The notes beneath the pieces were generated by a model. It did not search any database, had not been told where the DNA came from, and saw only the letters and a program-made list of their open reading frames with translations. Shown one piece after another: positions 51,683-59,713 of a stretch of 64,000 nucleotides of DNA (positions are counted from its first letter, which is position 1; each line of letters begins with the position of its first letter). This stretch comes from Taklimakanibacter sp021828105 (GTDB lineage: Bacteria > Pseudomonadota > Alphaproteobacteria > Rhizobiales > Aestuariivirgaceae): the NCBI GenBank assembly GCA_021828105.1, contig JAKATG010000017.1, positions 111,614 to 175,613 on the forward strand. The letters are read 5' to 3'. Both the position numbers and the translations under genes were made by a program.

Positions 51683-52042
51683 ATGAGCCGGCTGCAGCTG
51701 AAACGCGTCTATGACGCACCCGGCAGGAGCGATGGCGCGCGTGTCCTGGTCGACCGCCTGTGGCCGCGCGGCATCGCCAAGGACAAGGCCGCCATCGACC
51801 TGTGGCTCAAGGACATCGCGCCGAGCAGCGACCTGCGCAAAAAGTTCCACGGCCATCCGGAAGCCTGGGACGATTTCGTCAGCGCCTACAAGCGGGAGCT
51901 CACCGGCACCGCGGCGCAACTCGCCGCGGCCGAACTCGAGGCGCTGATGCGCAAGGGGACGGTCACGCTCCTCTATGCGGCGCGCGACGACACCCACAAC
52001 AACGCCGTGGCGCTCAAGACCTGGCTCGAGAAGAGGAGTTGA
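51683..52042 (+). CDS. DUF488 family protein
   Basis: 119 residues. The KRVYDAPGRSDGARVLVDRL start, LWPRGIAKDKAAIDLWLKDI and VTLLYAARDDTHNNAVAL are the family's signature pieces. DUF488 proteins are small, soluble and of unknown activity, often beside stress genes. The gene starts after a 138-base gap from the divergent transporter and is followed nine bases later by the VOC gene. Confidence 0.9.
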   Translation: MSRLQLKRVYDAPGRSDGARVLVDRLWPRGIAKDKAAIDLWLKDIAPSSDLRKKFHGHPEAWDDFVSAYKRELTGTAAQLAAAELEALMRKGTVTLLYAARDDTHNNAVALKTWLEKRS

Positions 52043-52050
52043 GGAACATC

Positions 52051-52479
52051 ATGCTGCTGCACAGAGGCCGGCTCCTCGATCACGTCCACCTCAACGCCCG
52101 GGATCTCGAAGCGAGCAAGCGCTTCTACAAGGCCGTCATCGAGGCCTTGGGCAAGGACATCGCGGTGGTGGAAGGTCCGGGCTTCTTCTATGCCGATGAG
52201 CTCTGGGTCCAGGCCGTGACGGCGGGCAGCCAGGCGACAAGGGTCCATATCGCTTTCCAGGCCGAAGATCATGACACGGTGCGCCGCTTCCATGAGGCGG
52301 GCGTCGCGGCCGGCGGGCGCGACAATGGCGCACCTGGCCCCCGCAATTACCACCCCGGCTATTTCGCGGCCTTCCTCCTCGATCCCGACGGCAACAATGT
52401 CGAGGCCGTCTATCACGGCGAAGGCAAACGCTCGGCCGCATCGGTCGAGATCCTCGCGACGCTGCCGGGTGAGGATTAG
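52051..52479 (+). CDS. VOC (glyoxalase/dioxygenase fold) family protein
   Basis: 142 residues from the ATG at 52051 (GAGGAA before it). The fold is seen in LLDHVHLNARDLEASKRFYK at the start, with a His ligand, VHIAFQAEDHDTVRRFHEAG in the middle, and FAAFLLDPDGNNVEAVYHGE with the Glu ligand at the end. The group contains metal-dependent lyases, dioxygenases and resistance proteins. It ends by overlapping the converging GNAT gene by four bases. Confidence 0.9.
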   Translation: MLLHRGRLLDHVHLNARDLEASKRFYKAVIEALGKDIAVVEGPGFFYADELWVQAVTAGSQATRVHIAFQAEDHDTVRRFHEAGVAAGGRDNGAPGPRNYHPGYFAAFLLDPDGNNVEAVYHGEGKRSAASVEILATLPGED

Positions 52480-53228
52480 ACATCAAGCCTGAGGCTCGTG
52501 CCGATGCGGCGCAGATTGAGGCGCTCGATGACGCGGCGCGAGGCCTTGTTGTCCTGGGCCGCCGAATAGAACAAGGCGCGCGAGGCGAGCGCCGGGTGGT
52601 TCGACCAGGCCGCCGTTGCCAGCGCGGCAAAGCCGCGGCCGCGGAATTTGGGCACGGTGGCGAGGCCGAGTTCGGCGCCCTCGCCCGAAAGCCGCGCGGC
52701 AAAGGCGATCGAGGCCACTTCGCCCTGGCAAAGGAGCATGCACCAGGGCGGCCAGAGATCGCCCACTTCGCGCATCTTCAGTACGACGAGGTTCTCCGGC
52801 ATGCCGCCTTCGGCGATCGCCGCCTCGAAGCGCAGGGCTGCGGCGCTGCCGGATGAGACGAGCTCATCGTCGCCAGTGACCGGCAGGTTGCGCGGCAATT
52901 CATAGGTGACCTCGAGGTCGCGCCGGGGCACTGCGCCGTCGCGGGCGAGAAGCCGCTCATAGCGGCCGATATGAAGCGGAAGCGTCGCCGGCACATGGAA
53001 AGGTGGCTCGCTGCGGCTGAGCGCCAGGAGCTCGGCGGCAACGGCGTCATCGACATCCTGGTGGACGCCCGCGACATTGCCTTGGGCCGAGCCTCCGAGC
53101 CAGAAGAGCGGGCCCGCCGACCGGTCGGGATCGTTCTCGCGCAGGATGCGTCCCGGCGCTCCCGGCACGAAGAGGGTGCGGAAGTCGATCGCGACGAGAG
53201 CGAGGTCGGCTCGATCTGGTGGTTTCAC
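52476..53228 (-). CDS. GNAT family N-acetyltransferase
   Basis: 250 residues, starting with GTG. The acetyl-CoA site is in ELGLATVPKFRGRGFAALAT (the R-G-x-G-x-A loop) near residues 185-205, followed by LFYSAAQDNKASRRVIERLN, a standard GNAT helix. The N-terminal 130 residues are an additional domain with FWLGGSAQGNVAGVHQDVDD. The start overlaps the stop of the GST gene (GTGA), so both are translated together. Substrate unknown. Confidence 0.85.
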   Translation of the reverse strand: MKPPDRADLALVAIDFRTLFVPGAPGRILRENDPDRSAGPLFWLGGSAQGNVAGVHQDVDDAVAAELLALSRSEPPFHVPATLPLHIGRYERLLARDGAVPRRDLEVTYELPRNLPVTGDDELVSSGSAAALRFEAAIAEGGMPENLVVLKMREVGDLWPPWCMLLCQGEVASIAFAARLSGEGAELGLATVPKFRGRGFAALATAAWSNHPALASRALFYSAAQDNKASRRVIERLNLRRIGTSLRLDV

Positions 53229-53869
53229 GTCGCTCCTTCGAGCCTGATGCCTTCCGCCTGAAGCGTCTTCAGCACCGAGGCGCGGCGGGCGAGCGCTCCG
53301 GCGAAGCGCGCATAATTGGCGTAAGTTCCGGGCATGTCGATACCGATGACATTGCCCCAGCGATAGAAGACGAGAAGGAAGGCATCGACGGCGGTGAAGC
53401 CGTCGCCCACCGCATGGGGCGCGGTGAGCTTCGCATCGATTGTCGCCAGATAGTCGGGGATGGTCTTGGGGCCCTTGGCGGTGATGCTGTCATGCACGCT
53501 CGCGTCGTCGGAAAAGCGCTGCGGCCGCCACAGGCAGCCAAAACCTTGCGCATGAACTGTGCCCGAGAGCCAGTTCATCCATTCATAGGCACGCGCCTGG
53601 TCGATGAGGCTCCGGCCCATGAGATGGCGCTCGGGGGCGAGCAGCGACAAAGCGGTGGCGATGGCGGGAAGCTCGGTGATCACCTCGCGATCGAGCGCCA
53701 GCACCGGCACGCGCCGCTTCGGATTGAGGCGGCCGAATTCCTCGGTCTGAAGCGCCCCCTCCCTGATCGGCACCCTGACGGGCTCGAAAGCAAGGCCGAG
53801 CTCGTTGAGGAGCACATGGGGTGCGAATGAGCAGGCGCCCGGCGAATACCACAATCTGATGGCGGGCAT
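53225..53869 (-). CDS. glutathione S-transferase family protein
   Basis: 214 residues. The N-terminal thioredoxin-like domain starts RLWYSPGACSFAPHVLLNEL, with the beta-class SPGACS motif. RVPVLALDREVITELPAIAT holds the glutathione cis-Pro and the Glu/Leu site, and a C-terminal helical domain has FTAVDAFLLVFYRWG. It is first in an operon with the GNAT gene and lies opposite the TetR regulator, from which a perfect palindrome separates it. Probable detoxification role under TetR control. Confidence 0.9.
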   Translation of the reverse strand: MPAIRLWYSPGACSFAPHVLLNELGLAFEPVRVPIREGALQTEEFGRLNPKRRVPVLALDREVITELPAIATALSLLAPERHLMGRSLIDQARAYEWMNWLSGTVHAQGFGCLWRPQRFSDDASVHDSITAKGPKTIPDYLATIDAKLTAPHAVGDGFTAVDAFLLVFYRWGNVIGIDMPGTYANYARFAGALARRASVLKTLQAEGIRLEGAT

Positions 53870-53885
53870 GGTGATTCCTCTTTAC

Positions 53886-53905
53886 TAGGTAGACCAGTCT
53901 ACCTA
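53886..53905. promoter_or_regulatory. probable TetR operator in a divergent promoter region
   Basis: TAGGTAGACCAGTCTACCTA has perfect 9-base arms (TAGGTAGAC / GTCTACCTA) around CA. It lies between the divergent GST and TetR genes, 16 bases from the GST start and 20 bases from the TetR ATG, so a bound dimer would block both promoters. Confidence 0.75.
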
Positions 53906-53924
53906 CAGTCTGGGCGTGACGTCA

Positions 53925-54503
53925 ATGAAGCGAAAAACGGCGGGAGACGAGGAAAAGCAAGGGCGGGCCAGGCTCATGGAGGCGGCTTGCCGGCTGTTCA
54001 CCAGGCGCGGCACCGCCAATGTCGGCATCAACGAAGTGACGGCGGAGGCGGGCGTCGCCCGCATGACGCTCTACAACAACTTTCCCTCCAAGGAGAAACT
54101 CACCCAAGCCGTCTATGAGGAGATGGCAAAAGCGACGCTTGCCCGGGTCGATGCCGTCCTCGCCGGCGAAAAGGGCGAGAAGGCCCGCATCGCTGCCCTC
54201 TTCGATCATTTCGGCCGCAATGCGAACAAGCCCTCGTTCCGCGGCTGCTCCTTCATCCATGCGAGCCTGCAGGAGGCCGATCCGCACGGCGCCCTGCACG
54301 GGGTCGTCCAGGCCTATAAGAAGGCCTTGCGCGAGCGCGTTCTCGGAGCGCTCGACGCCAGGCGGCGCAGGCCAAAGCTCCTCGCCGACCAGATCGTCAT
54401 CCTCCTCGACGGTGCCGTCACCGAGGCCTATATCCAAGGTGTGCCCGATGCGACGACGGCGGCGAAAAGCGCCGCCTTGACGCTGCTCGCGCATACTGCT
54501 TGA
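53925..54503 (+). CDS. TetR family transcriptional regulator
   Basis: 192 residues from the ATG at 53925 (a GTG at 53916 is also possible; neither has a clear ribosome site). The helix-turn-helix is in GINEVTAEAGVARMTLYNNF, followed by PSKEKLTQAVYEEM. The ligand domain contains a Cys (FRGCSFIHASLQEA) and a C-terminal amphipathic helix. It likely binds the palindrome at 53886-53905, repressing itself and the GST operon, and is followed eight bases later by queF, which may be co-transcribed. Confidence 0.92.
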   Translation: MKRKTAGDEEKQGRARLMEAACRLFTRRGTANVGINEVTAEAGVARMTLYNNFPSKEKLTQAVYEEMAKATLARVDAVLAGEKGEKARIAALFDHFGRNANKPSFRGCSFIHASLQEADPHGALHGVVQAYKKALRERVLGALDARRRRPKLLADQIVILLDGAVTEAYIQGVPDATTAAKSAALTLLAHTA

Positions 54504-54510
54504 GAAAGCC

Positions 54511-54966
54511 ATGACCGACCTTGACCACACCTTGCTGGGGAAACCCGCCGGCATTCCCGCTTCGCCGGAAGAAGCCGTGCTCGACACGGTTCCCAATCCG
54601 CAGGCCGGAACGCTCTATCTGGCGCGCTTCACCTGCCCCGAATTCACCTCGCTCTGTCCGGTGACCGGGCAGCCCGATTTCGGCCATCTGGTGATCGACT
54701 ATGCGCCCGACCGGTTGCTGGTGGAGTCGAAATCGCTAAAACTCTTCCTGCACAGTTTTCGCAACCACGGCGCCTTCCATGAGGACTGCACGGTCTATGT
54801 CGCCAAGCGTTTCTGCGACGCGGCCAAGCCCACATGGCTGCGCATCGGCGGCTATTGGTATCCACGCGGCGGCATTCCCATAGACGTCTTCTGGCAGACA
54901 GGCGAGCCGCCGCAAGGCCTGTGGATTCCGGAACAAGGTGTCGCAAGCTATCGCGGCCGGGGCTAG
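54511..54966 (+). CDS. queF: NADPH-dependent 7-cyano-7-deazaguanine reductase
   Basis: 151 residues, the short (type I) QueF. The nucleophile Cys49 lies in FTSLCPVTGQPDFGH, with Asp56 as proton donor. The NADPH-specific ESKSLKLF motif is at 72-79, followed by HSFRNHGAFHEDC. It reduces preQ0 to preQ1 in queuosine synthesis, in the cytoplasm. It is followed nine bases later by a VUT-family transporter, which in many bacteria carries queuosine precursors, so the pair probably serves tRNA queuosine supply. None of the earlier queCDE genes is in the window. Confidence 0.95.
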   Translation: MTDLDHTLLGKPAGIPASPEEAVLDTVPNPQAGTLYLARFTCPEFTSLCPVTGQPDFGHLVIDYAPDRLLVESKSLKLFLHSFRNHGAFHEDCTVYVAKRFCDAAKPTWLRIGGYWYPRGGIPIDVFWQTGEPPQGLWIPEQGVASYRGRG

Positions 54967-54975
54967 GACAAGGTC

Positions 54976-55545
54976 ATGAACGACGCGATCGAAACACTGC
55001 GCCGGCGCGAAGGTCTGATCTTCCTCGCGGGGTTCGCCCTGTGCATCCCGGCCGCCAACTGGCTCATCCTCCATGTCGGCACGACCTGCGTGCCGCAAGG
55101 GCCTTGCCTCATCCCGGTGGCGCCGAATGTGATGGCGCCGAGCGGCGTCGTGATGGTGGGCCTCGCCCTCGTGCTCCGCGATCTCGTGCAGCGTCGCCTC
55201 GGCATCAAGATCGCGATCCTCGGCATCCTGTTCGGCGCCCTGCTCTCCGCCCTCTTCGCACCCAAGGCGCTGGTCCTGGCTTCGGCCGCAGCCTTCCTCA
55301 TCTCGGAGACCGCCGATCTCCTCGTCTATACGCCGCTGCAGAAACGCGGCCTGATGCGCGCCGTCGCCGCCAGCAGCATGGTCGGATTGGTGATCGACAG
55401 CATCGTCTTCCTCACCCTCGCTTTCGGCAGCCTCGCCTTCCTGGAAGGCCAGGTGATCGGCAAGGCCTGGATGGTCCTCCTCGCCCTTCCCGCCATCGCT
55501 TGGCTCAGGCGGCGTGACGAACGTATCGGCCTGACACCCGCGTGA
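54976..55545 (+). CDS. VUT family queuosine-precursor transporter (YhhQ-like)
   Basis: 189 residues with about six spans. VAPNVMAPSGVVMVGLALVL, LRDLVQRRLG and FLISETADLLVYTPLQKRGL, then SSMVGLVIDSIVFLTLAFGS are the VUT (YhhQ) family pieces, including the conserved acidic residues in the spans. YhhQ imports preQ0 or preQ1. Next to queF, this suggests salvage or uptake feeding QueF. It ends four bases into the PhoD gene (GTGA). Confidence 0.88.
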   Translation: MNDAIETLRRREGLIFLAGFALCIPAANWLILHVGTTCVPQGPCLIPVAPNVMAPSGVVMVGLALVLRDLVQRRLGIKIAILGILFGALLSALFAPKALVLASAAAFLISETADLLVYTPLQKRGLMRAVAASSMVGLVIDSIVFLTLAFGSLAFLEGQVIGKAWMVLLALPAIAWLRRRDERIGLTPA

Positions 55546-57080
55546 GCATCACCCGCCGCCGGCTCCTCGCCTCATCCGCCGCCATGCTGGCGATGCCGGC
55601 CTTGAGCCGCGCGGCGTCGCGGCCCGTCATCAGCCATGGCGTCCAGTCGGGCGATGTCGAACAGACATCGGGCATCGTCTGGGCGCGGAGCGACCGGCCG
55701 GCACGGCTCCATATCGAGATCGCGACGACCGAGAGTTTCGCCGATGCCCGCAAGCTCAAGCCTGTCACAGCATTGCCCGGCAATGATCTGGCGGCGAAGC
55801 GGCTCGTCACCGGCCTCCCTCCCGATCAGACCATCTTCTATCGCCTGCGCTTCGGCGATCTCAGCGACGTCAACGGCATGAGCGAGCCCGTCATCGGGCG
55901 CTTCCGGACCGCGCCGGCGACAAAGCGGGGCGTGCGTTTCGTCTGGTCGGCCGACACGGCGGGCCAGGGTTTTGGCATCAACCCGGATGACGGCGGCATG
56001 AAGACCTACGCCACGATGGCGGCGCATGATCCCGATTTCTTCCTGCATTCGGGCGACACGATCTATGCCGACGGTCCGATCAGGCCGCAGCTCAAGACCG
56101 CCAACGGATTGTGGAAGAACATCGTCGCCGACGGCGTCGACAAGGTGGCCGAGACGCTCGCCGAGTTCCGCGGCCGCTTCAAATACAATCTGCTCGACGA
56201 CAATCTCCGTGCCTTCAACGCGAATGTTCCCACCTTCTGCCAGTGGGACGATCACGAGGTCCTCGACAACTGGTCCTGGGGCAAGGATCTTACCGCCGAT
56301 GACCGCTATACGGAGAAGTCGATCGAATTCCTGAGCGAGAGAGCGTCCCGCGCCTTTCACGAGATGATGCCGATCCGGCATCTGCCGGGCGATCCGTTGC
56401 GCGTCTATCGCCAGATCGCCTATGGCCCCTTGCTCGATGTCTTCTTCCTCGATCTCAGGCGCTATCGCGGCGCCAATGGGGCGTCGCTGGAAACGGCGAT
56501 GACGCCGCAATCGCGCATCCTGGGCGCACGCCAGCTCGGCTGGCTCCGCCAGGCGCTTGCCGCTTCCAAGGCGACATGGAAAGTGATCGCGTCCGACATG
56601 CCGTTGGGCCTCATCGTGTGGGACGACTGGAAGACGAAGACCGGTGTCGAGGCCATCGCCAATGGCGATCAAGGCGGGCCCTCGGGGCGTGAGCTCGAAT
56701 TCGCCGAGCTTCTGCGCTTCATCAAACAGTCTGAGATCGGCAATGTCGTGTGGCTCACCGGGGACGTGCACTATACCGCAGCCCATCTCTATTCGCCGGA
56801 CAAGGCGCAGTTTCAGGATTTCGAGCCCTTCTGGGAATTCGTCTCGGGCCCCCTCAATGCCGGCACCTTCGGCCCCAACGCGCTCGACATGACCTTCGGC
56901 CCCGAAGTGAAGTTCATGAAGGCACCGACGGCAGCGCAGGGACAGAACCTGCCGCCGTCCCTGGGGCTCCAGTTCTTCGGCATCGTCGATATCGACAACA
57001 AGAGCCGGCAGATGACGGTGAGGCTCATGGACCGCGGCAATCAGGAGCTCTACCGGGTGACGCTCGACCCGAAAGGGTGA
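55542..57080 (+). CDS. phoD: PhoD-type alkaline phosphatase, Tat-exported
   Basis: 512 residues starting with GTG. The leader SITRRRLLASSAAMLAMPAL has the Tat motif; cleavage is near SRAAS. Metal and phosphate ligands are in FLHSGDTIYADG, TFCQWDDHEVLDN, VFFLDLRRYR and VWLTGDVHYTAAH, the usual PhoD set (Fe/Ca-dependent, periplasmic phosphodiesterase/monoesterase). An N-terminal PhoD_N beta domain (HGVQSGDVEQTSGIVWARSD) precedes the catalytic domain. It overlaps the VUT gene by four bases, an unexpected partner for queuosine genes. Confidence 0.93.
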   Translation: MSITRRRLLASSAAMLAMPALSRAASRPVISHGVQSGDVEQTSGIVWARSDRPARLHIEIATTESFADARKLKPVTALPGNDLAAKRLVTGLPPDQTIFYRLRFGDLSDVNGMSEPVIGRFRTAPATKRGVRFVWSADTAGQGFGINPDDGGMKTYATMAAHDPDFFLHSGDTIYADGPIRPQLKTANGLWKNIVADGVDKVAETLAEFRGRFKYNLLDDNLRAFNANVPTFCQWDDHEVLDNWSWGKDLTADDRYTEKSIEFLSERASRAFHEMMPIRHLPGDPLRVYRQIAYGPLLDVFFLDLRRYRGANGASLETAMTPQSRILGARQLGWLRQALAASKATWKVIASDMPLGLIVWDDWKTKTGVEAIANGDQGGPSGRELEFAELLRFIKQSEIGNVVWLTGDVHYTAAHLYSPDKAQFQDFEPFWEFVSGPLNAGTFGPNALDMTFGPEVKFMKAPTAAQGQNLPPSLGLQFFGIVDIDNKSRQMTVRLMDRGNQELYRVTLDPKG

Positions 57081-57143
57081 GCTAGCAACTGGTAATCAGA
57101 CGGCCCAGCGCGTAACGTTGCGCGCGACATACGGGAGGCATCC

Positions 57144-57638
57144 ATGTCGCTCTTCACCATCCTCGAGATCCTCGCCATCATCGGGGCGGGGCTCACCGCC
57201 GGCATCTTCTTCGCTTTCTCGACCTTCGTCATGGCGGCGCTGGCGCGAATTCCGCCCGACCAGGGGATCGCGGCGATGAACTCGATCAATATCACGGTGA
57301 TCAATCCGTGGTTCTTCACGGTGTTCTTCGGCACGCCCATCGTCTGCGCCATCCTCGCCGTCATGGCGCTGTTCAGATGGAGCGAGCCCGGCGCGGCACT
57401 CATCCTCGCAGGCTGCCTCATCTATATCGCAGGCTCGCTCGTCGTGACGATGGTGTTCAATGTGCCGCTCAACAATGCGCTCGCCGCCGTCACCTCGGCG
57501 AGCGGCGAGGGCGGCGCCTTGTGGACGCGCTATCTGCGCGACTGGACTTTCTGGAACACCGTGCGCACTGTGCTGCCGCTTCTGGCCATGCTTCTGTTCA
57601 TCATCGCGATGAGCCTGCACGCCAGAGCAACCGCATAG
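57144..57638 (+). CDS. DUF1772 (anthrone-oxygenase-like) membrane protein
   Basis: 164 residues with four spans. The family's GLTAGIFFAFSTFVMAALAR segment, an INPWFFTVFFG loop, VVTMVFNVPLNNALA and WTRYLRDWTFWNTVRT are present. DUF1772 proteins include anthrone oxygenases and unknown membrane proteins. The Asn/His residues of the active site are not identifiable from sequence alone. Single gene 63 bases after phoD. Confidence 0.85.
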   Translation: MSLFTILEILAIIGAGLTAGIFFAFSTFVMAALARIPPDQGIAAMNSINITVINPWFFTVFFGTPIVCAILAVMALFRWSEPGAALILAGCLIYIAGSLVVTMVFNVPLNNALAAVTSASGEGGALWTRYLRDWTFWNTVRTVLPLLAMLLFIIAMSLHARATA

Positions 57639-57641
57639 ATC

Positions 57642-58583
57642 TCACCGCGGCAATATCCCGTCCAGCATCGCGATCAGACGCCGGAAGGCCGCCGCCTCGT
57701 CGGGCGCGTGATCGGGATTGACCTCGGCAATGGTCAGCGTCCGCCAGTTGGGCGCGCTCACGAGGACCGCCAGCGCCGCCTCGAGCTCCGCCAATGTCAG
57801 GCCGGGCTGGCGGCGCACATTCTCGGCGATCGGGAAGTCCGTATAGGCCAGCACATCGACATCGAGATGAACGAGGAGACGCTCGAAGCCTTGGCCCCAG
57901 TCCAGGGCGCGCCGCGCCGCCGCTGCGGGATCAGCCTTGACGGCAGCAAGGCTGATCACGGCGAGGCCCCGCTCTTTGATGATGCGGGCTTCGACCGGGG
58001 TGATCGCATCGGCGGTGAAGAACAGGACAGCTTCCGGCGCCAGCAGCGGTCGGCGCGGCCCAAGGCCCGCAAGCTCAGATGCTGAACCCGGTAAGTCGAG
58101 GAGATGGGCGACGCCGGTCCAGTCCAAGGCACCATCGCTCGTCTCGGGTATGTTGAGATCGACATCGAGATCGACATAGACGAGGCCGACCGAGGGCTCG
58201 CTCTCTTTGCGCATCGGCTCATCCGAAAACCGCGTACACTTTTCGGGCCGATGCGCCACGGCGCCCGCCACGGTGCCGAGCTCGATGGTGCAGTCGCCGC
58301 CGAGCACCAGCACCGTCTCGCCCGCCTCCAGGCTTTTCGCGACCGATGCGGCAATGTCCGTGGCGACGCGCCGCACGGCATCGCGGTTCATCGCCTTGGG
58401 GTCATCAGGATCCGGCCGCCAGCGGAAGCCCGCGACATCGCCGCGATCGATCACATGCCGGCCGCTGCTCCGCAGGGCCTCGACAAGGCCATGGCGACGG
58501 AAGGCGTGTGGTGCTGACTCTTGCCCCGGCGCATAGGCGCCGGCGCTCGAGGGGGCGCCCAGGATGCAGAGCGGACGGCTCAC
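57642..58583 (-). CDS. arginase/agmatinase-fold protein with altered metal ligands
   Basis: 313 residues of the ureohydrolase fold. Usual ligand motifs are GGDHxxxxG, DAHxD and SxDxDxxDP. Here they read GGDCTIELG, VDLDVDLN and HLDVDVLAYTDFP: the first His is Cys, the His of the DAHxD motif is a hydrophobic residue, and the last Asp pair is kept. Cys in the first motif is known in a subgroup of the family; loss of the second His is not usual. It may not be a canonical Mn arginase. It converges with the DUF1772 gene (3-base gap). Confidence 0.85.
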   Translation of the reverse strand: MSRPLCILGAPSSAGAYAPGQESAPHAFRRHGLVEALRSSGRHVIDRGDVAGFRWRPDPDDPKAMNRDAVRRVATDIAASVAKSLEAGETVLVLGGDCTIELGTVAGAVAHRPEKCTRFSDEPMRKESEPSVGLVYVDLDVDLNIPETSDGALDWTGVAHLLDLPGSASELAGLGPRRPLLAPEAVLFFTADAITPVEARIIKERGLAVISLAAVKADPAAAARRALDWGQGFERLLVHLDVDVLAYTDFPIAENVRRQPGLTLAELEAALAVLVSAPNWRTLTIAEVNPDHAPDEAAAFRRLIAMLDGILPR

Positions 58584-58595
58584 CCTCTACCGGGA

Positions 58596-58817
58596 TCAGG
58601 CGCGCGAGATGCGATAAGGCGCGGAACGGCGCTGGGGCCGCACAGGGGCGGGACGCAACTGCGGGCGGCGGCGCGGCGCATAGCCGTCCTCGAGGCGATC
58701 GATGACCCACTGCGCCCCATGGAAGGACAGGACATAGATGATCAATATCCAGCCGAAGCCCACAAGGGCGGCGAGGACGATCAGAGAAAACAAAGCCTTA
58801 TGCGCTGTCAGAGTCAT
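58596..58817 (-). CDS. small single-span membrane protein, 73 aa
   Basis: The N-terminal half is a hydrophobic span (FSLIVLAALVGFGWILIIYV), and the C-terminal half is very basic and proline-rich (RRRPQLRPAPVRPQRRSA), so the tail should be cytoplasmic. No family is recognised. It lies 12 bases upstream of the arginase-like gene in the same direction and probably shares its promoter. Confidence 0.6.
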   Translation of the reverse strand: MTLTAHKALFSLIVLAALVGFGWILIIYVLSFHGAQWVIDRLEDGYAPRRRPQLRPAPVRPQRRSAPYRISRA

Positions 58818-58866
58818 AGACCCCTCCCGCCTTCGAAACTTGCGAAGTCCAGATTTTCAAGCCGTC

Positions 58867-58905
58867 GGCCCGCCCGGGAAATCCACGGAGCTTCCCGGGC
58901 GGGCC
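58867..58905. promoter_or_regulatory. strong 14-base inverted repeat in a divergent intergenic region
   Basis: GGCCCGCCCGGGAA pairs perfectly with TTCCCGGGCGGGCC around an 11-base loop. It lies between the small membrane gene (minus) and the MarR gene (plus), both of which start away from it, so it is not a normal terminator. It could be an operator, a transcript leader hairpin or an insulator. Confidence 0.5.
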
Positions 58906-59002
58906 GGGGCTTCAGCCGGCTTTCCAGCCTGGCGAAGCACGTGGCGAAAACGCCTGCCCATGAGAAAGGTTCCGGGGTCTTCCGCCAAGTTACTCTTGAT
59001 TA

Positions 59003-59019
59003 ATATAGGGGTCCTATGT
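59003..59019. promoter_or_regulatory. candidate MarR operator
   Basis: ATATAGG-ggt-CCTATGT is a 7-base inverted repeat with one mismatch, 10 bases before the MarR ATG and within an AT-rich promoter-like stretch (CTTGATTAATATAGG). MarR proteins commonly repress themselves through such a site. Confidence 0.45.
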
Positions 59020-59029
59020 ATTTTGCGGC

Positions 59030-59713
59030 ATGGTCAAATTCCCTTTATCACCGCTTCCCGAAAGGCTGCATGACGGCCTCGAACGCCTGGCGAGCCTGCA
59101 CCGTCTTGAAGAGCGCCAGGCTTCAGGACCCCACGGGCTCAATCCTACCCAGCTCGCCATTCTCCGTCTGCTCCAGCGCCGCAAGACGGGCTTCAGGGTC
59201 AAGACCATCGCGCGCGAGCTGGGCCTCACCCAGCCGACCATCACCGACTCGCTCCTCGCCCTCGAGCGCAAGACTCTCATCGCACGGCTGAGCGATCCCC
59301 AGGACGGGCGGGCGCTTCTCATTCATCCGACCGAGGCCGGACGCGCGGCGCTGGCGACGGTGCAGGGCCAGATGTCCTTCATGCAGACAGCACTTGCGGG
59401 CTTGAGCCGCAAGGAGCAGGCGGCCCTGCTCCACATCATGATCAAGATGATCCGCGCGTTGCTGCAGGATCAGGCCATGCCGGTGCAGCGCATGTGCGTC
59501 ACCTGCCGGCATTTCCGCCCTGAGGCGGCGCCCGGAACGGCGAAACCCCATTTTTGCGAATTCGTGAGAGCGCATTTCGGCTCCGCCGACATGCAGGTCG
59601 ATTGCGGCGATCACGATGCGGCATCTCCCGACCACCAGGCTGCCACCTGGCGGAAATTCATCGGCGAGATGCCGGGCTCCGGGCAAAACCATCATGAGGA
59701 GACGATCGAATGA
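59030..59713 (+). CDS. MarR family regulator with a C-terminal Cys-rich tail
   Basis: 227 residues. The winged helix is in GFRVKTIARELGLTQPTITD and LLALERKTLIARLSDPQDGR, with the DPQDGRALLIHPT wing. After about residue 150 an extra tail contains MCVTCRHFRP, then HFCEF and QVDCGDHD: four Cys and several His that could bind zinc, iron or an Fe-S cluster. Its stop overlaps the start of the next gene by four bases (ATGA), so that periplasmic protein is its co-translated partner. Confidence 0.9.
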   Translation: MVKFPLSPLPERLHDGLERLASLHRLEERQASGPHGLNPTQLAILRLLQRRKTGFRVKTIARELGLTQPTITDSLLALERKTLIARLSDPQDGRALLIHPTEAGRAALATVQGQMSFMQTALAGLSRKEQAALLHIMIKMIRALLQDQAMPVQRMCVTCRHFRPEAAPGTAKPHFCEFVRAHFGSADMQVDCGDHDAASPDHQAATWRKFIGEMPGSGQNHHEETIE

